Assembly: GCA_016872725.1 (NCBI GenBank)
Contig: VGZC01000001.1
Coordinates: 1-64,000, forward strand
Source: Planctomycetota bacterium
GTDB lineage: Bacteria; Planctomycetota; Planctomycetia; Pirellulales; Pirellulaceae
DNA: 64,000 nucleotides
Direction: 5' to 3'
Each line of letters starts with the position of its first letter. Within the stretch, counting starts at the first letter, position 1. Positions 53,377 to 63,217 of this stretch are shown one piece after another. A model generated the notes under the pieces. It saw only the letters and a program-made list of their open reading frames with translations. It did no database searches and had not been told where the DNA came from. The translations under genes and the position numbers were made by a program.

Positions 53377-54375
53377 ATGATGCCCATCGTCGGCTACCCG
53401 CCCCTCCTGGCGCTCAGCCTTCAAACGAAGTGGCTGCTCGGAGTCGTGCTCGGCGCGCTCGCCGTGCTCTACGCCGTCGGCCAGGTCATGCGGCGGCAGC
53501 CCGAGGGAACGGTCCATCCGGCGATGATCCGGCGATTCAACGAGCGCATCCGCATGTGGTGGCTCATGCTCGCGATCCTCGCGAGCGGCATGATTCTCGG
53601 CCAAATCGCGTGCCTGGTGTTGTTCTTCGGAGTTTCGTTTTGGGCGCTCCGCGAGTTCATCACGATGACTCCGACGCGGCGAAGCGACCACCGCACGCTC
53701 TTTTGGGTCTTCTTCGTGTTCACGCCGCTGCAGTATGTCCTGGTCGGATGCGGCCAGGAGTATTACGACCTGTACAGCATCATGATCCCCGTCTTCGCAT
53801 CGTTGTTCATTCCGGCGCGCATCGCCGTTTCGAACGACCCCAAGCGGTTTCTCGAGCGGTCCGCGAAGATCCAGGCGGGCCTTCTCATTTGCGTCTACGC
53901 GATCAGTTTCGCGCCCGCCATCCTGACCTTGGATTTCGCCGATTGGGACGGCGCGAACGAGGACTTGCTCTTGTTCTTCGTTGTCCTCGTTCAGGTCAAC
54001 GACATCCTGCAATACGGCTGGGGGAAGCTCTTGGGCCGTCATTTGATCGCGCCGTCGATCAACGCGAGCCGCACCTGGGAAGGGCTCGTCGGAGGCCTCG
54101 TCAGTTCCACGTTGCTCGGAATCCTCTTCTACTGGATTACTCCGTTCCGCATCTGGGAGGCCGGTCTGATCGCCATGGTGACCGGCCTCATGGGGTTCGC
54201 GGGCGGGATCACGATGTCGGCCATCAAGCGGGACCGGGGGGTCATGGACTACGGGACCCTCGTGCAGGGACACGCGGGGCTCCTCGACCGCATCGACTCG
54301 CTCTGCTTCGCCGCGCCCGTCTTCTATCAACTGTCCCGACTTTGCCAGGGCGTCGCGCAGGCGCCCGGAACGTGA
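53377..54375 (+). CDS. cdsA: Phosphatidate cytidylyltransferase (CdsA-like)
   Basis: A 332-residue polytopic enzyme that makes CDP-diacylglycerol from phosphatidate and CTP. About eight membrane helices. Family signature near the C-terminus: SAIKRDRGVMDYGTLVQGHAGLLDRIDSL spans residues ~278-306 with the KR...D...GH.G..DR.D residues; here Ala replaces the second Gly of GHGG. Mid-protein PSINASRTWEGLVGG is also typical. Second gene of a lipid pair with PlsC. Confidence 0.92.
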   Translation: MMPIVGYPPLLALSLQTKWLLGVVLGALAVLYAVGQVMRRQPEGTVHPAMIRRFNERIRMWWLMLAILASGMILGQIACLVLFFGVSFWALREFITMTPTRRSDHRTLFWVFFVFTPLQYVLVGCGQEYYDLYSIMIPVFASLFIPARIAVSNDPKRFLERSAKIQAGLLICVYAISFAPAILTLDFADWDGANEDLLLFFVVLVQVNDILQYGWGKLLGRHLIAPSINASRTWEGLVGGLVSSTLLGILFYWITPFRIWEAGLIAMVTGLMGFAGGITMSAIKRDRGVMDYGTLVQGHAGLLDRIDSLCFAAPVFYQLSRLCQGVAQAPGT

Positions 54376-54565
54376 GTCGGCGCCGTGCAGCCCGCACCCG
54401 CTCAGGATGGCGTTTTGGGTGGTTTGGGGGCGTTGGTGGGTCGCATGGAAAACGGGATGGCCGTCGCGGCCCGACGCTGGTTATAATGCCCCGCTTGTTG
54501 GCCGCGACAGGAGGTCGCGGTGCGCCCGGAACGGCTCCGCGCGGACCGGGCGGCGGCGGGGTTTG

Positions 54566-57500
54566 ATGCGTTATCCATCCGAGCGATCCATGCCGGGACA
54601 CGGAAGTCCTCGATCGGCACGATCCGAACCGACGCGGCGCGTGGGCCGTGATCGTCCCGCTCCGTTCGTTCGTCGGGTCGCGCCGGGCCTGCTCGCCGTC
54701 GCGATCGTCGCCGGTTCGCTTCGCGCCGACGACGGGATCGACTTGCGGCTTCGCGTCGCGTGGGGAGCCGGCGCGCCGACGCAATGGACCGGACGCCTTT
54801 CGGTCACCGACGGCGAGCTGAGTGAAGTCGCCGACCTGGGTTTGGCCGCCGATTCCCCCGGTTCCAAGGTCGTGGTCGACGGCGAGCTTCGGATACGGCA
54901 GGCGAGTCCGGCGACGTTTGACGGATTCGATGTGCGTGTTCGAGGGCAGGCGAACGCCCGAGTGCTCTTGGAATTGGAGCCGACGGACCGAGCGTCGCCG
55001 CCGGTCCGCATCGATCGTCCGGTGACCGATTTCCTCGCCGACGTCGATCATCGGCCGGTGGACGAACGAGGCAATACGTGCCTGATTCGCCGCGCGCCGG
55101 GTGACGCGCTGCGCGTCGATCTTGAGCGGGGCAATCTGATCTTCGCGCCCGGCGAGCGGCTCAAGCTGGTCGTGCGGCCGCACGAGCTCGGTTTGGAACC
55201 CGATGTCGCGCTCCGTCTGCGGGTCCACATCACGCCGGCTCGATATGGCCAGGAGCTTTGGGCAACCCAGCCGCACGTTCGCGCCGACGGCGAAGGCCGC
55301 GTGGCGCCGATTACAATCGAGGAAATCCCGTTGCCCGAGGACGAAGGGGTCTACGATCTCGTCTTGGCCATGTATCGGCGGTCCCGCATCGATGTTCCCG
55401 TTTGGCGCAACGCGCCGATCGTCGAGCGTCGCATTCAGGTCGTCGTGCTGGGGGATCGGTCGATCCCCGTCGATTCAACGCCGTGGAAAGAGGACCGGGT
55501 CATCGATCCGGTGAACCCGGGTTGGCGCGCGTGGGCCGTCAAGCTCCCGGGTATTTCGCTCTTGCCTGGCATCGACCAAAACCAACCCTTGACGAACGGC
55601 GACATGAAGACGGTGGCCGTCGCGGGCGCGACGATGCGGGAATTGGGGACCGGGAATTGGCAGGCGATCCCCATCCCGATCGCCCATCCACACACGCCCC
55701 ACATCCTGGAAGTCGAATACGCCGCTCATCTGCCCCAGGCGCTGGGGATCAGCATCCTCGAACCGAACGCGGCCGGCGTCGTGGGGCGCACGGGAATCGA
55801 CTCGGCGGTTTGGGTGCGGCCGCAACTGGTTCAGTCCGAACCGGGCATCGGCCGGCACCGGATCGTCTTCTGGCCGCGAACCGAAGCGCCCCTCGTTCTG
55901 CTCACCAACCAACGGCGCGATGGGCCCGCCGTGTTCGGGAAGATCCGCCTGTTGCGCGGGCCGGCCACCTTGCCGCCCGCGTTCCCCGCGATGGACTCGG
56001 AACGCATGGCCATCGCGTACCTCGATCAGCCCTGGTTCGCGGAGAATTTCGCGGTCGGCGGTGTCTTGGATTCCAATGCGACTGCGAATGCGGATTCGAA
56101 TGCCGATTCGAGTGGTTCGCAAGTCCTCGACGACTGGTGGAAGTATTACGAAGGCGCGTGTCGGCTCGCCGAATACCTTCGGTACGCCGGTTACAACGGC
56201 GCGACGATCTGCGTCGCTCGGGAGGCGAGCGGCCTGTATCCCAGCGCGATCTGGCCGTTCACTCCGAAGTTCGACAGCGGCGCATTCCTCTCGTCGGCCC
56301 AGGATCCGATGCGCAAGGACGTTCTCGAGATGCTCTTTCGGATCTTCGATCGCGAGGGCCTTCAGCTCATACCGGCCGTCCATTTCTCGGGCCGCGCCGA
56401 GTCGCTCGAAGGGCTGCGTCGGGGGACGGCGTCGGACGCCGAGGGCCTGATGCTCGTGGACGGAAGGGGCCGCCGATCGGTCCGCGACTACAATCCGCTC
56501 GATCCCCGCGTGCAACGGTTCATGGTGGATGTCGTGGACGAGTTGGCCGAGCGATACGGCGCGCACGGGTCGTTCGCCGGCGTCGCCGTCCAACTGGCGC
56601 CCGATTCGTATTCGATCCTGCCCGACGCGTCGTGGGGAATGGACCGGCGGACATTCGACCGGTTCCGCAAGTCGCTCGGAAGCTCGACGATCGAATCGGA
56701 CACCCTGTTCCGCGACGACCAGCTGGCGGCGAGCTGGCTGTCGTGGCGAAGCGGCGAGCTCGCGAGCCTGCATGCGCGGATGCGGGCGGCCATCGAGGCC
56801 CGTCGACCGGGCGCGCGGCTTTGGTTTGCGTCGAGCGAGATGTTCCAGGGCCGCGCGAGCCGGCGCATGCTTCAACCCACACTCACTCCCAACCACACCG
56901 CGCCGGTCAGCGAGGCTGCCGCTCAAATCGGCATCGATGCGGCCCTGTACCGGCGCATGCCGGGCGTCACGCTGCTCCGGCCGCAGCGGGACCGCATGAG
57001 CCTCGACGTGAATGAACGGGCCGTCGACGATCTGCTGGAAAGCGCGCCCGAGATCGCCGCGTATTTCGGTCCGACCGGCGACGAAGGCGCGTCGCGGCCT
57101 GACGGAGGATCGGCGTTCTTCCACGAGCCGCGTTTCACGCGGTGGCCGTCGTTCGACGCCGTAAGCCCGTTCGGGCCCGATCGGACGACGACCGAGCTGT
57201 TCACGCACGCGGTTCCGGCGGGTCCTGAGAATCGGCGGCGTTGGATCGCGGCGCTTATGTCGGACGACCCGAGGACGGTTTTCGACGGCGGACCCCTCTT
57301 GCCGCTCGGACAGGAAGACCTCCTTCGCCCCGTCCTCGAAGTCTTCCGACAACTTCCGCGCGAGCCGTTCGAGCCGGTGACGCCCCGTTCGGCGGGCAAT
57401 ACGCAGCCGCTCGTCGTTCGGTCCCTCCAGCGCGGCGATCGCACGTGCTTCTATCTCGTGAACGATTCGCCGTGGCCGGTCGAGGGAACCATCGAGATCG

Positions 57501-58519
57501 AGGGCCCGGCCGACATGGCGCTCGAACCGATCGGCGGCCGTTCGTGGCCCCCCCCCGTCACGCGCGGTTCGCAACGCGTTTGGGCCATCGCCCTCGAACC
57601 GTACGATCTGGTCGCCGCGTGGCTGACGAGTCCCAGGGGACGCGTCGTCGACTGGCAGGCTCGGTTGCCCGACAAGGTGATTCCCGAGTTGTCCGGGCGC
57701 ATCCGCGACGTGAATGCGCGAGCCACCGCCGCGCTCGCGCGCAAACCGCTGGCGGCGCCGATCAACGCCGATTTCGACCGGTCCGCCCCACCCGGTGAAA
57801 TCCCCGGTTGGCGATTCAAGACCGGAAAAGGCCTCCAAGTCCGACTCGACCCGACCGACCGGTCCGGAGGCGCCGCTTCGCTCCACGTGCGAAGCGAGGG
57901 GGACGTGGCTTGGGTCCGCAGCGAGCCGTTCCCGGTTCCCGAGTCGGGCCGCCTCTACGCGCTGGTCCGGCTCAAGGTGGCCGACCCGAGTCGGCAGCCG
58001 AACCTGCGCGTCGTGCTCGACGATGATCGCGATTTCTATTGGCCGTTGTCGGTCGGCGCCGCCGCCGGCGCGGCGCGTTTGCCCGGTGAATGGACCGAGG
58101 ACTTCCTGTTCCCGTTCGAGCATCTTCCCACCGGTTCGGTCCAGCAGGTACGGATCGGCTTCGACCTGATGGGAGCGGGCGACGTGTGGATCGACGATAT
58201 CCAGCTCTTCGACATGTGGATCCAGCGCGAGGAGCGGAACGCGCTGTTGATCGCGACGGGCCTGGCGACCAAGAATCTCGAACGCCACGCCAACGTCACC
58301 TATTGCCGGCGGTTCCTGGAAGGCTATTGGCCGCAGTTCCTGATGGCGTTCACCTCGCCGTCGCCCGAGCGCATCGCATCGGCGCCCGCCGCGCGCGCGG
58401 CGACGCGATCGGCCGAACCGGCATCGCCGCGCCCGGCGGCGGCTCCTCCCAAGTCGACCTGGGAACAGATGCGGGAAAAGGTGCCCAAAGTCCCGTTCAG
58501 GGTTCCGTTCCGAAGTTGA
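54566..58519 (+). CDS. Very large secreted glycosidase-like protein
   Basis: A 1317-residue exported protein. An unusually long basic start precedes the signal core (GLLAVAIVAGSLRADDG, residues ~40-55). Residues 60-480 are beta-rich. A Ser/Asn/Ala/Asp linker (SNATANADSNADSSGS, from about 504) leads into a TIM-barrel-like part at 520-900: YLRYAGYNGATICVA, FRIFDREGLQLIPAVHFSG, FMVDVVDELAERYGAHGSFAG, similar to GHL10/family-10-like glycosidases. C-terminal beta domains follow, ending SWEQMREKVPKV-type helix. I cannot assign catalytic residues. Its last 23 bases overlap the convergent HD fragment. Confidence 0.75.
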   Translation: MRYPSERSMPGHGSPRSARSEPTRRVGRDRPAPFVRRVAPGLLAVAIVAGSLRADDGIDLRLRVAWGAGAPTQWTGRLSVTDGELSEVADLGLAADSPGSKVVVDGELRIRQASPATFDGFDVRVRGQANARVLLELEPTDRASPPVRIDRPVTDFLADVDHRPVDERGNTCLIRRAPGDALRVDLERGNLIFAPGERLKLVVRPHELGLEPDVALRLRVHITPARYGQELWATQPHVRADGEGRVAPITIEEIPLPEDEGVYDLVLAMYRRSRIDVPVWRNAPIVERRIQVVVLGDRSIPVDSTPWKEDRVIDPVNPGWRAWAVKLPGISLLPGIDQNQPLTNGDMKTVAVAGATMRELGTGNWQAIPIPIAHPHTPHILEVEYAAHLPQALGISILEPNAAGVVGRTGIDSAVWVRPQLVQSEPGIGRHRIVFWPRTEAPLVLLTNQRRDGPAVFGKIRLLRGPATLPPAFPAMDSERMAIAYLDQPWFAENFAVGGVLDSNATANADSNADSSGSQVLDDWWKYYEGACRLAEYLRYAGYNGATICVAREASGLYPSAIWPFTPKFDSGAFLSSAQDPMRKDVLEMLFRIFDREGLQLIPAVHFSGRAESLEGLRRGTASDAEGLMLVDGRGRRSVRDYNPLDPRVQRFMVDVVDELAERYGAHGSFAGVAVQLAPDSYSILPDASWGMDRRTFDRFRKSLGSSTIESDTLFRDDQLAASWLSWRSGELASLHARMRAAIEARRPGARLWFASSEMFQGRASRRMLQPTLTPNHTAPVSEAAAQIGIDAALYRRMPGVTLLRPQRDRMSLDVNERAVDDLLESAPEIAAYFGPTGDEGASRPDGGSAFFHEPRFTRWPSFDAVSPFGPDRTTTELFTHAVPAGPENRRRWIAALMSDDPRTVFDGGPLLPLGQEDLLRPVLEVFRQLPREPFEPVTPRSAGNTQPLVVRSLQRGDRTCFYLVNDSPWPVEGTIEIEGPADMALEPIGGRSWPPPVTRGSQRVWAIALEPYDLVAAWLTSPRGRVVDWQARLPDKVIPELSGRIRDVNARATAALARKPLAAPINADFDRSAPPGEIPGWRFKTGKGLQVRLDPTDRSGGAASLHVRSEGDVAWVRSEPFPVPESGRLYALVRLKVADPSRQPNLRVVLDDDRDFYWPLSVGAAAGAARLPGEWTEDFLFPFEHLPTGSVQQVRIGFDLMGAGDVWIDDIQLFDMWIQREERNALLIATGLATKNLERHANVTYCRRFLEGYWPQFLMAFTSPSPERIASAPAARAATRSAEPASPRPAAAPPKSTWEQMREKVPKVPFRVPFRS

Positions 58520-58700
58520 GCCGAGCCATCGCCTGGATGTCGAAATCATGCAACAGGCCGACGATGCGCCCTCTTTCAACGTCCTCGCCCCAGCGCTCGG
58601 CGTACGCCCCCATGCCCCCTTCGACGGCCATCATGTGGCGACGCAGGCTTTCGCTGATCGTGTATTCGTGCATCAAGGCGAGCGCGTCGCGTCGATCCAT
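58497..58700 (-). pseudogene. Truncated HD-domain protein
   Basis: A 67-codon frame matching the N-terminus of HD-superfamily phosphohydrolases: MDRRDALALMHEYTISESLRRH and GRIVGLLHDFDIQAM. The first metal residues are present (His in LRRHM, HD in LLHDFD), but the protein ends just after the HD pair, where the family normally runs another ~120 residues. The break lies at the end of the convergent glycosidase-like gene. A truncation by rearrangement is likely. Confidence 0.7.
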
Positions 58701-58748
58701 GTCGCGTGTTTCCCGTGCGCCGGCAACGCGGCGCGTCGAGCCGGCGGA

Positions 58749-60482
58749 TCAGGTTTCCAGGAGGTTGCGACGGGGAACGTCGGGTTTCTCCTTGGTGTCC
58801 TGTTTCTCGCGCCACGGTTTCGCCGCCTTGTAGCTGTCGAGCTCCTTCTGGAGCTGTTCCTTGACGGTGCCTTCGCCGAGCTCGACGGCCTTGGACGACC
58901 AGCGGACGGCCGTCTCGAAATCGCCCGTTTCGGCGTATCCCGACGCGAGCGTGCTCAGGATATGGGCCTCCTTGAATTCGGTCAGTTCGCACGCCTTCGT
59001 TCCGAGCTCGATCGACCGTTTGCCGTCGCGGAGCTGGTCCTCGGGTGAAGTGGCGAGGACCCAAGCGAGGTTGTTGAGTATCCCGCTTTCATCGGGTTTC
59101 AGTTCGAGTGCCCTCGTGAAGTCCTGAATCGCCTCGGCGTGCTTGCCGATGCTCAACAGGGCATCGCCCCGCGACCGCAGGGCCCGCCAGTTTCCCTTGT
59201 CTTCCTCGACGATCTCCGTGAGCATCTTGATCGCCTTGCGGGGCCGGTCGCCCGCGTTGTGATAGGCGGCCGTCTGGAGCCGGAAGTCGACGTTCTTCGG
59301 ATCGTTTTGGATCAGGAGTTCCATGTCGCGTACGGCGTCATCGTATTTCTGCTCGGACGCGTGCACGCGGCTTCGCAGGAGAATGCCGGCGACGAGCCCC
59401 GGGCGGATCTGCAGCGCGCGATCGACGTCCGCGCGGGCCGCCTTCGCGTCAACGCGAAACAGGTGGATCTCGGCGCGGAACAGCAGAGCGCTCACGTCCT
59501 TCGGATCGGCTTCCAGCGCCTGGTTGAGGTCGGTGAGCGCGGCGTCGGCGTTTTCGCGCGATGCGTGCAGCCGGGCTCGGAGCAGGTATCCCTGGGTCGA
59601 TTTCGGGTTGAGCTCGATGCCGCGGCGGATCGCCTCGAGCGCCGAGTCGAATTGGCCCTCGATGTTCGCCATCGCTTCACCAAGCGCCAGGTGGTACGCC
59701 GCGTTCTCCTCGTCCGCTTGGATCAACGCGCGGAACGCGTCGGCCGCCTCGGCGTATTTGCCTTGATCGAAGAGCATGGCGGCGCGGAGCTGTTTGGGTT
59801 GGGGGTTGTCGGGAGTCAATTCGGCCGCCTTGTCGAGATCGGCGAGCTGATCTTCGGGCTTTTCCCGGAACCGGGCGCGCGCGAGGTAGGCTTCGGCGAG
59901 CTGAGGCGGATTTTCGGCGAGGAGTTCGATCGCCTTGTTCGCCGCGCGCAGCCCCTGCGTGCGATCGCCGGCCGGCAGGAGACAGAGTTTGTAGATGAGC
60001 GGGTAGGCTTCGGTGAGTTTGGGGACGTGTTCGATCGCCTTTTCGAGGTCATTGAGGGCGATTTCGCGGAGTTGCTGCCAGCGCGGATCGGGTCGAGCCC
60101 GATCGACGACGGCGGCCGCGATGCCGTTCGCTTTCTGGAAGAGGCACGAGGCGGCGATCTGGTGCGCCAGTTCGGCGTCCTCCTCGCCCAATCCCTCGCG
60201 CAGCGCCCGTTCGCACAGCGCGATGGTCTCGTCGAGATCGCGGATCGACCGCGCTCGGAGCTGCAACGTCATGGCGCGCTGCAACTGTTCCCGTCCCGCA
60301 TCGGGCGCCGCCTCCTGTGCCCATCCGGGTGATGCGTCCCCGATCGTAGCCAAGCCGATCGGCGCGCCGGCGAGCAGCATTCCGGCGGCAACCAGGGCGC
60401 GCGGAACGACCCCGGCGCGCACCGACGAGAACCTCGAATGACACGCCGAGAAACGGCCCGAGGCGAATTGCTTGCGATTCAT
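58749..60482 (-). CDS. Exported TPR-repeat protein
   Basis: A 577-residue protein with a signal peptide (residues ~25-55, VPRALVAAGMLLAGAPIGLA) and about twelve tetratricopeptide repeats from 80 to 545. Clear units include AYHLALGEAMANIEGQFDSALEA, GYLLRARLHASRENADAALTDLNQAL and LRSRGDALLSIGKHAEAIQDFTRALEL. The end is charged (SYKAAKPWREKQDTKEKP). It should be a protein-interaction scaffold outside the cytoplasm. GGAAGG lies before the ATG at 60482. Confidence 0.9.
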   Translation of the reverse strand: MNRKQFASGRFSACHSRFSSVRAGVVPRALVAAGMLLAGAPIGLATIGDASPGWAQEAAPDAGREQLQRAMTLQLRARSIRDLDETIALCERALREGLGEEDAELAHQIAASCLFQKANGIAAAVVDRARPDPRWQQLREIALNDLEKAIEHVPKLTEAYPLIYKLCLLPAGDRTQGLRAANKAIELLAENPPQLAEAYLARARFREKPEDQLADLDKAAELTPDNPQPKQLRAAMLFDQGKYAEAADAFRALIQADEENAAYHLALGEAMANIEGQFDSALEAIRRGIELNPKSTQGYLLRARLHASRENADAALTDLNQALEADPKDVSALLFRAEIHLFRVDAKAARADVDRALQIRPGLVAGILLRSRVHASEQKYDDAVRDMELLIQNDPKNVDFRLQTAAYHNAGDRPRKAIKMLTEIVEEDKGNWRALRSRGDALLSIGKHAEAIQDFTRALELKPDESGILNNLAWVLATSPEDQLRDGKRSIELGTKACELTEFKEAHILSTLASGYAETGDFETAVRWSSKAVELGEGTVKEQLQKELDSYKAAKPWREKQDTKEKPDVPRRNLLET

Positions 60483-60594
60483 GCCTTCCACCATGCCCGG
60501 TCGACCAGGAGCCCAACGGTGTCCGCGCGGACGACCCGCCCTTCTTACGTCCGTCGGGCTTTGCGGTCATTATGTCGCATGGCCGCGGCGGACG

Positions 60595-62169
60595 CTATCC
60601 GAGTTGGCCTTGGGTCCAAACTCCGTCCACCCACCGCCACGCGCCGGTCGGGTTGGCATCGCGGAGCGAGGGCGGCAGCCGATGGTCGCGGACTCCGTCA
60701 TAACATTCGAGCGCACCGAAGCGGCGCAGCGACGCGGGGATGCCGACGGCCGTGAATCCCGGATGGCCGGTCGCCGGAAACGGGCCTCCGTGCTGCATGG
60801 CCGGACTGACCGCGACGCCCGTCGGCATCTTGTCGTTGAGCAACCTCCCGACGTGACGCCGGAGCGCGGGCGCGAGCGCGTCGTAGAGCGATTCGTCTTC
60901 GCCGTTCCGCGCGGAATAGACACAGCCGGTGAGATTCCCGTCGAGTACGTCGATCACATGTTTGGCTTCGGCCGCGTCGTGCGCGACGACGACGAGCGAC
61001 GCATTGCCAAACGCTTCGGTCTGAAGCTCGGCCGGCCGTTCCAGGAACGCCGCGCCCGTGACGCGCATGAGCGTGTTCGCGAGGCTGTACCCCGCCGAGA
61101 CGCTCGACGCATTGCCCACCACCGTATGGGCGCCCGCCCGCACCCACGTCCCGAGACTCGACACCAACGTCCGGCCCACGCCTTCCGACAAAAGGGTGCC
61201 CGACGGCGCCGCGCGGAACCGTTCCGCCGCCCGCTCGATGAACCGTTCCGATTCACTTCCTTCCAGGACGAGGATCAGACCGGGATTCGTGCAGAATTGG
61301 CCCGTCCCCATCAGGCAGCTCGCGGTGAACTCGTCGACGATCGCGTCGAGCCGTTCGCGGAGCGCGCCGGGAAGGACGACGACCGGATTGATGCTCGACA
61401 GTTCCGCGTAGAATGGTCGCCCCGCCGCGTCGGCGGCCCGTTTGAGGGCGAGGCCCGAATGGCGTCCGCCCGTATAGGCCGATGCGCCGACGCGCCGATC
61501 GGAAACGAGCCGTTCGCCGTCCGAGTGGCTCAGCCGGTAGACCAATTGCACGGCGGAATGGGGCATACCCGTCTCGAGCGCCGCGACAAACGCCTCTTCG
61601 GCGAACAGCCGAGTCGTGGAGGGGTGCGAGGAATGGCCTTTGGCGAGGACCGGGTTGCCCGCCGCGATCGCCGCCGCGAAGTCGCCGCCCGAGACGCTCC
61701 CGAACGCGAACGGAAAATTGTTGGGGCCGAACACGCAGACCGGTCCGATCGGCGCGAGGTGGGAGCGGATCTTCCGCGCGCGATCGATCGTCGGCATGGC
61801 CCAGGAGCCGTCCCGCGCGGCGGCGGCGGCCTGGCGGAGCTGGTCGGTCGTGCGGGGAAGCTCGACGTCCGCCAGTCGAGGCGAAACGGGATAGCCCGTC
61901 TCCCCGCTCGCCGTCTCCGCCAGCTCCTCCTTGCGCGACTCGATCCGCCGAGCGTACTCGTCGAGGAACGCGGCGCGCGTTTCGGACGGAAGCCGCCGCA
62001 GATCGGCCGCCGCGTGGCTCGCCGCGCGAAGGGCCTCGTCGCAATCCTCCCACCGGCTCACCGGATACTCGCCCGGAAGGGACTCGCCCGTCCGAGGATC
62101 GACGGCGTGGAACGTCCCCGCCTCGCGCGCCGGCCTCCATTGGCCCGCAATCAACACCGGATGTGACAT
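60595..62169 (-). CDS. Aldehyde dehydrogenase, 2-oxoglutarate semialdehyde type
   Basis: A 524-residue NAD(P)-dependent dehydrogenase. PIGPVCVFGPNNFPFAFG (cofactor loop), GNPVLAKGHSSHPSTT, ELSSINPVVVLPGAL with the general-base glutamate, and catalytic cysteine in GTGQFCTNPGL. The FPFAFG and SSINP signatures match alpha-ketoglutaric semialdehyde dehydrogenases of pentose and sugar-acid oxidation. GAGGTG lies 9 bases before the ATG at 62169. Next to an FAH-family gene and a sodium symporter. Confidence 0.9.
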   Translation of the reverse strand: MSHPVLIAGQWRPAREAGTFHAVDPRTGESLPGEYPVSRWEDCDEALRAASHAAADLRRLPSETRAAFLDEYARRIESRKEELAETASGETGYPVSPRLADVELPRTTDQLRQAAAAARDGSWAMPTIDRARKIRSHLAPIGPVCVFGPNNFPFAFGSVSGGDFAAAIAAGNPVLAKGHSSHPSTTRLFAEEAFVAALETGMPHSAVQLVYRLSHSDGERLVSDRRVGASAYTGGRHSGLALKRAADAAGRPFYAELSSINPVVVLPGALRERLDAIVDEFTASCLMGTGQFCTNPGLILVLEGSESERFIERAAERFRAAPSGTLLSEGVGRTLVSSLGTWVRAGAHTVVGNASSVSAGYSLANTLMRVTGAAFLERPAELQTEAFGNASLVVVAHDAAEAKHVIDVLDGNLTGCVYSARNGEDESLYDALAPALRRHVGRLLNDKMPTGVAVSPAMQHGGPFPATGHPGFTAVGIPASLRRFGALECYDGVRDHRLPPSLRDANPTGAWRWVDGVWTQGQLG

Positions 62170-62271
62170 GAATCGGACACCTCGTCGGAACACGCCCCCC
62201 GGAACCCATCCCCGGTCCGACCGAACGAACCGCGGCCGCAATACCCCGTCGCCGTCGCACCCTCCCGCGCC

Positions 62272-63150
62272 TCAATCGAGGGCAATCGTCGGACTGTCCT
62301 GCACGATCGGATTGCGAAGCTCGCCGATGCCGTCCACGTGGATCACCACGACGTCTCCGGGTTCGAGCGTGAAGGAACTGTCGGGAACGATCCCCGTGCC
62401 GGTGAGCAGGAACGCGCCGTGCGGGAACCGGTTGTCGCGGCCGAGCCATCCGACCAGGTCCTCGAAAGTCCTCGCCATCCGCGCGATGGTCGTATGGCCG
62501 GAGAAGGCCGTCGCGTTATGCCGGATGATCCGCATGCCGATCCCGATCGCGTCCCGATCGGGCATCCCCTCGGGAAGCGTGACGCACGGGCCGAGCCCGC
62601 AGCATTGGTTGTGGACTTTGGCTTGGGGCAGATAGAGCGGGTTCTCGCCCTCGATGTCGCGGGAACTCATGTCGTTCCCGATCGTGTAGCCCGCGATCCG
62701 GAGTCGCGAGGTAAGGACGAGCGCGAGTTCGGGCTCGGGGACGCTCCACTTCGCGTCGGCGCGGATCCGAAGCGGCTCGCCGGGCCCCGACACGCGATGC
62801 GGCGTCGCTTTGAAGAACAACTCGGGTCGCGGTGATCGGTAGACGCGATCGTAACAGGATGCCGCCGCCTCCGATTCCTCCATCCGCGCCGCCTGGCTGC
62901 GCTGGTATGTCACGCCCGCCGCCCAGACCTCCTGTTGGTCGATCGGAGGAAGCAGGTGGACATCCGCGCGCCGAAGCCGGTGCGCATCGAGCCGGTGGGA
63001 GAAGATCGTGTCGACGGGATCGGCCGATTCGAGGATCCGGTCGAGGGCAATTCCGGCGCCGTGCGGGTCGCCGATCGGGACGATATGGTCGTCCTCGAGA
63101 ACTCCGCATCCAGTCGATCCATCGGGCGACCGGTATTTGACAAGTTTCAT
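62272..63150 (-). CDS. Fumarylacetoacetate hydrolase family protein
   Basis: A 292-residue FAH-fold enzyme. Metal-binding motif [32 protein letters not shown] (split: EPELALVL and [12 protein letters not shown]) with the acidic ligands. [29 protein letters not shown] and [22 protein letters not shown] follow. Placed beside the semialdehyde dehydrogenase it is probably the 2-keto-3-deoxy-pentonate dehydratase of a non-phosphorylative pathway rather than true fumarylacetoacetase. Confidence 0.88.
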   Translation of the reverse strand: MKLVKYRSPDGSTGCGVLEDDHIVPIGDPHGAGIALDRILESADPVDTIFSHRLDAHRLRRADVHLLPPIDQQEVWAAGVTYQRSQAARMEESEAAASCYDRVYRSPRPELFFKATPHRVSGPGEPLRIRADAKWSVPEPELALVLTSRLRIAGYTIGNDMSSRDIEGENPLYLPQAKVHNQCCGLGPCVTLPEGMPDRDAIGIGMRIIRHNATAFSGHTTIARMARTFEDLVGWLGRDNRFPHGAFLLTGTGIVPDSSFTLEPGDVVVIHVDGIGELRNPIVQDSPTIALD

Positions 63151-63217
63151 GCCTCACGCTCCCGCAACGCCGGAAACGGAACGCGGCTCGCGACGGCGCG
63201 CCGCTCCGCGGGCCTCA

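Noticed and set aside
55475-58579. 1034-codon minus-strand frame
   Set aside because: Antisense shadow of the large secreted protein; no signal, domain or ribosome site.
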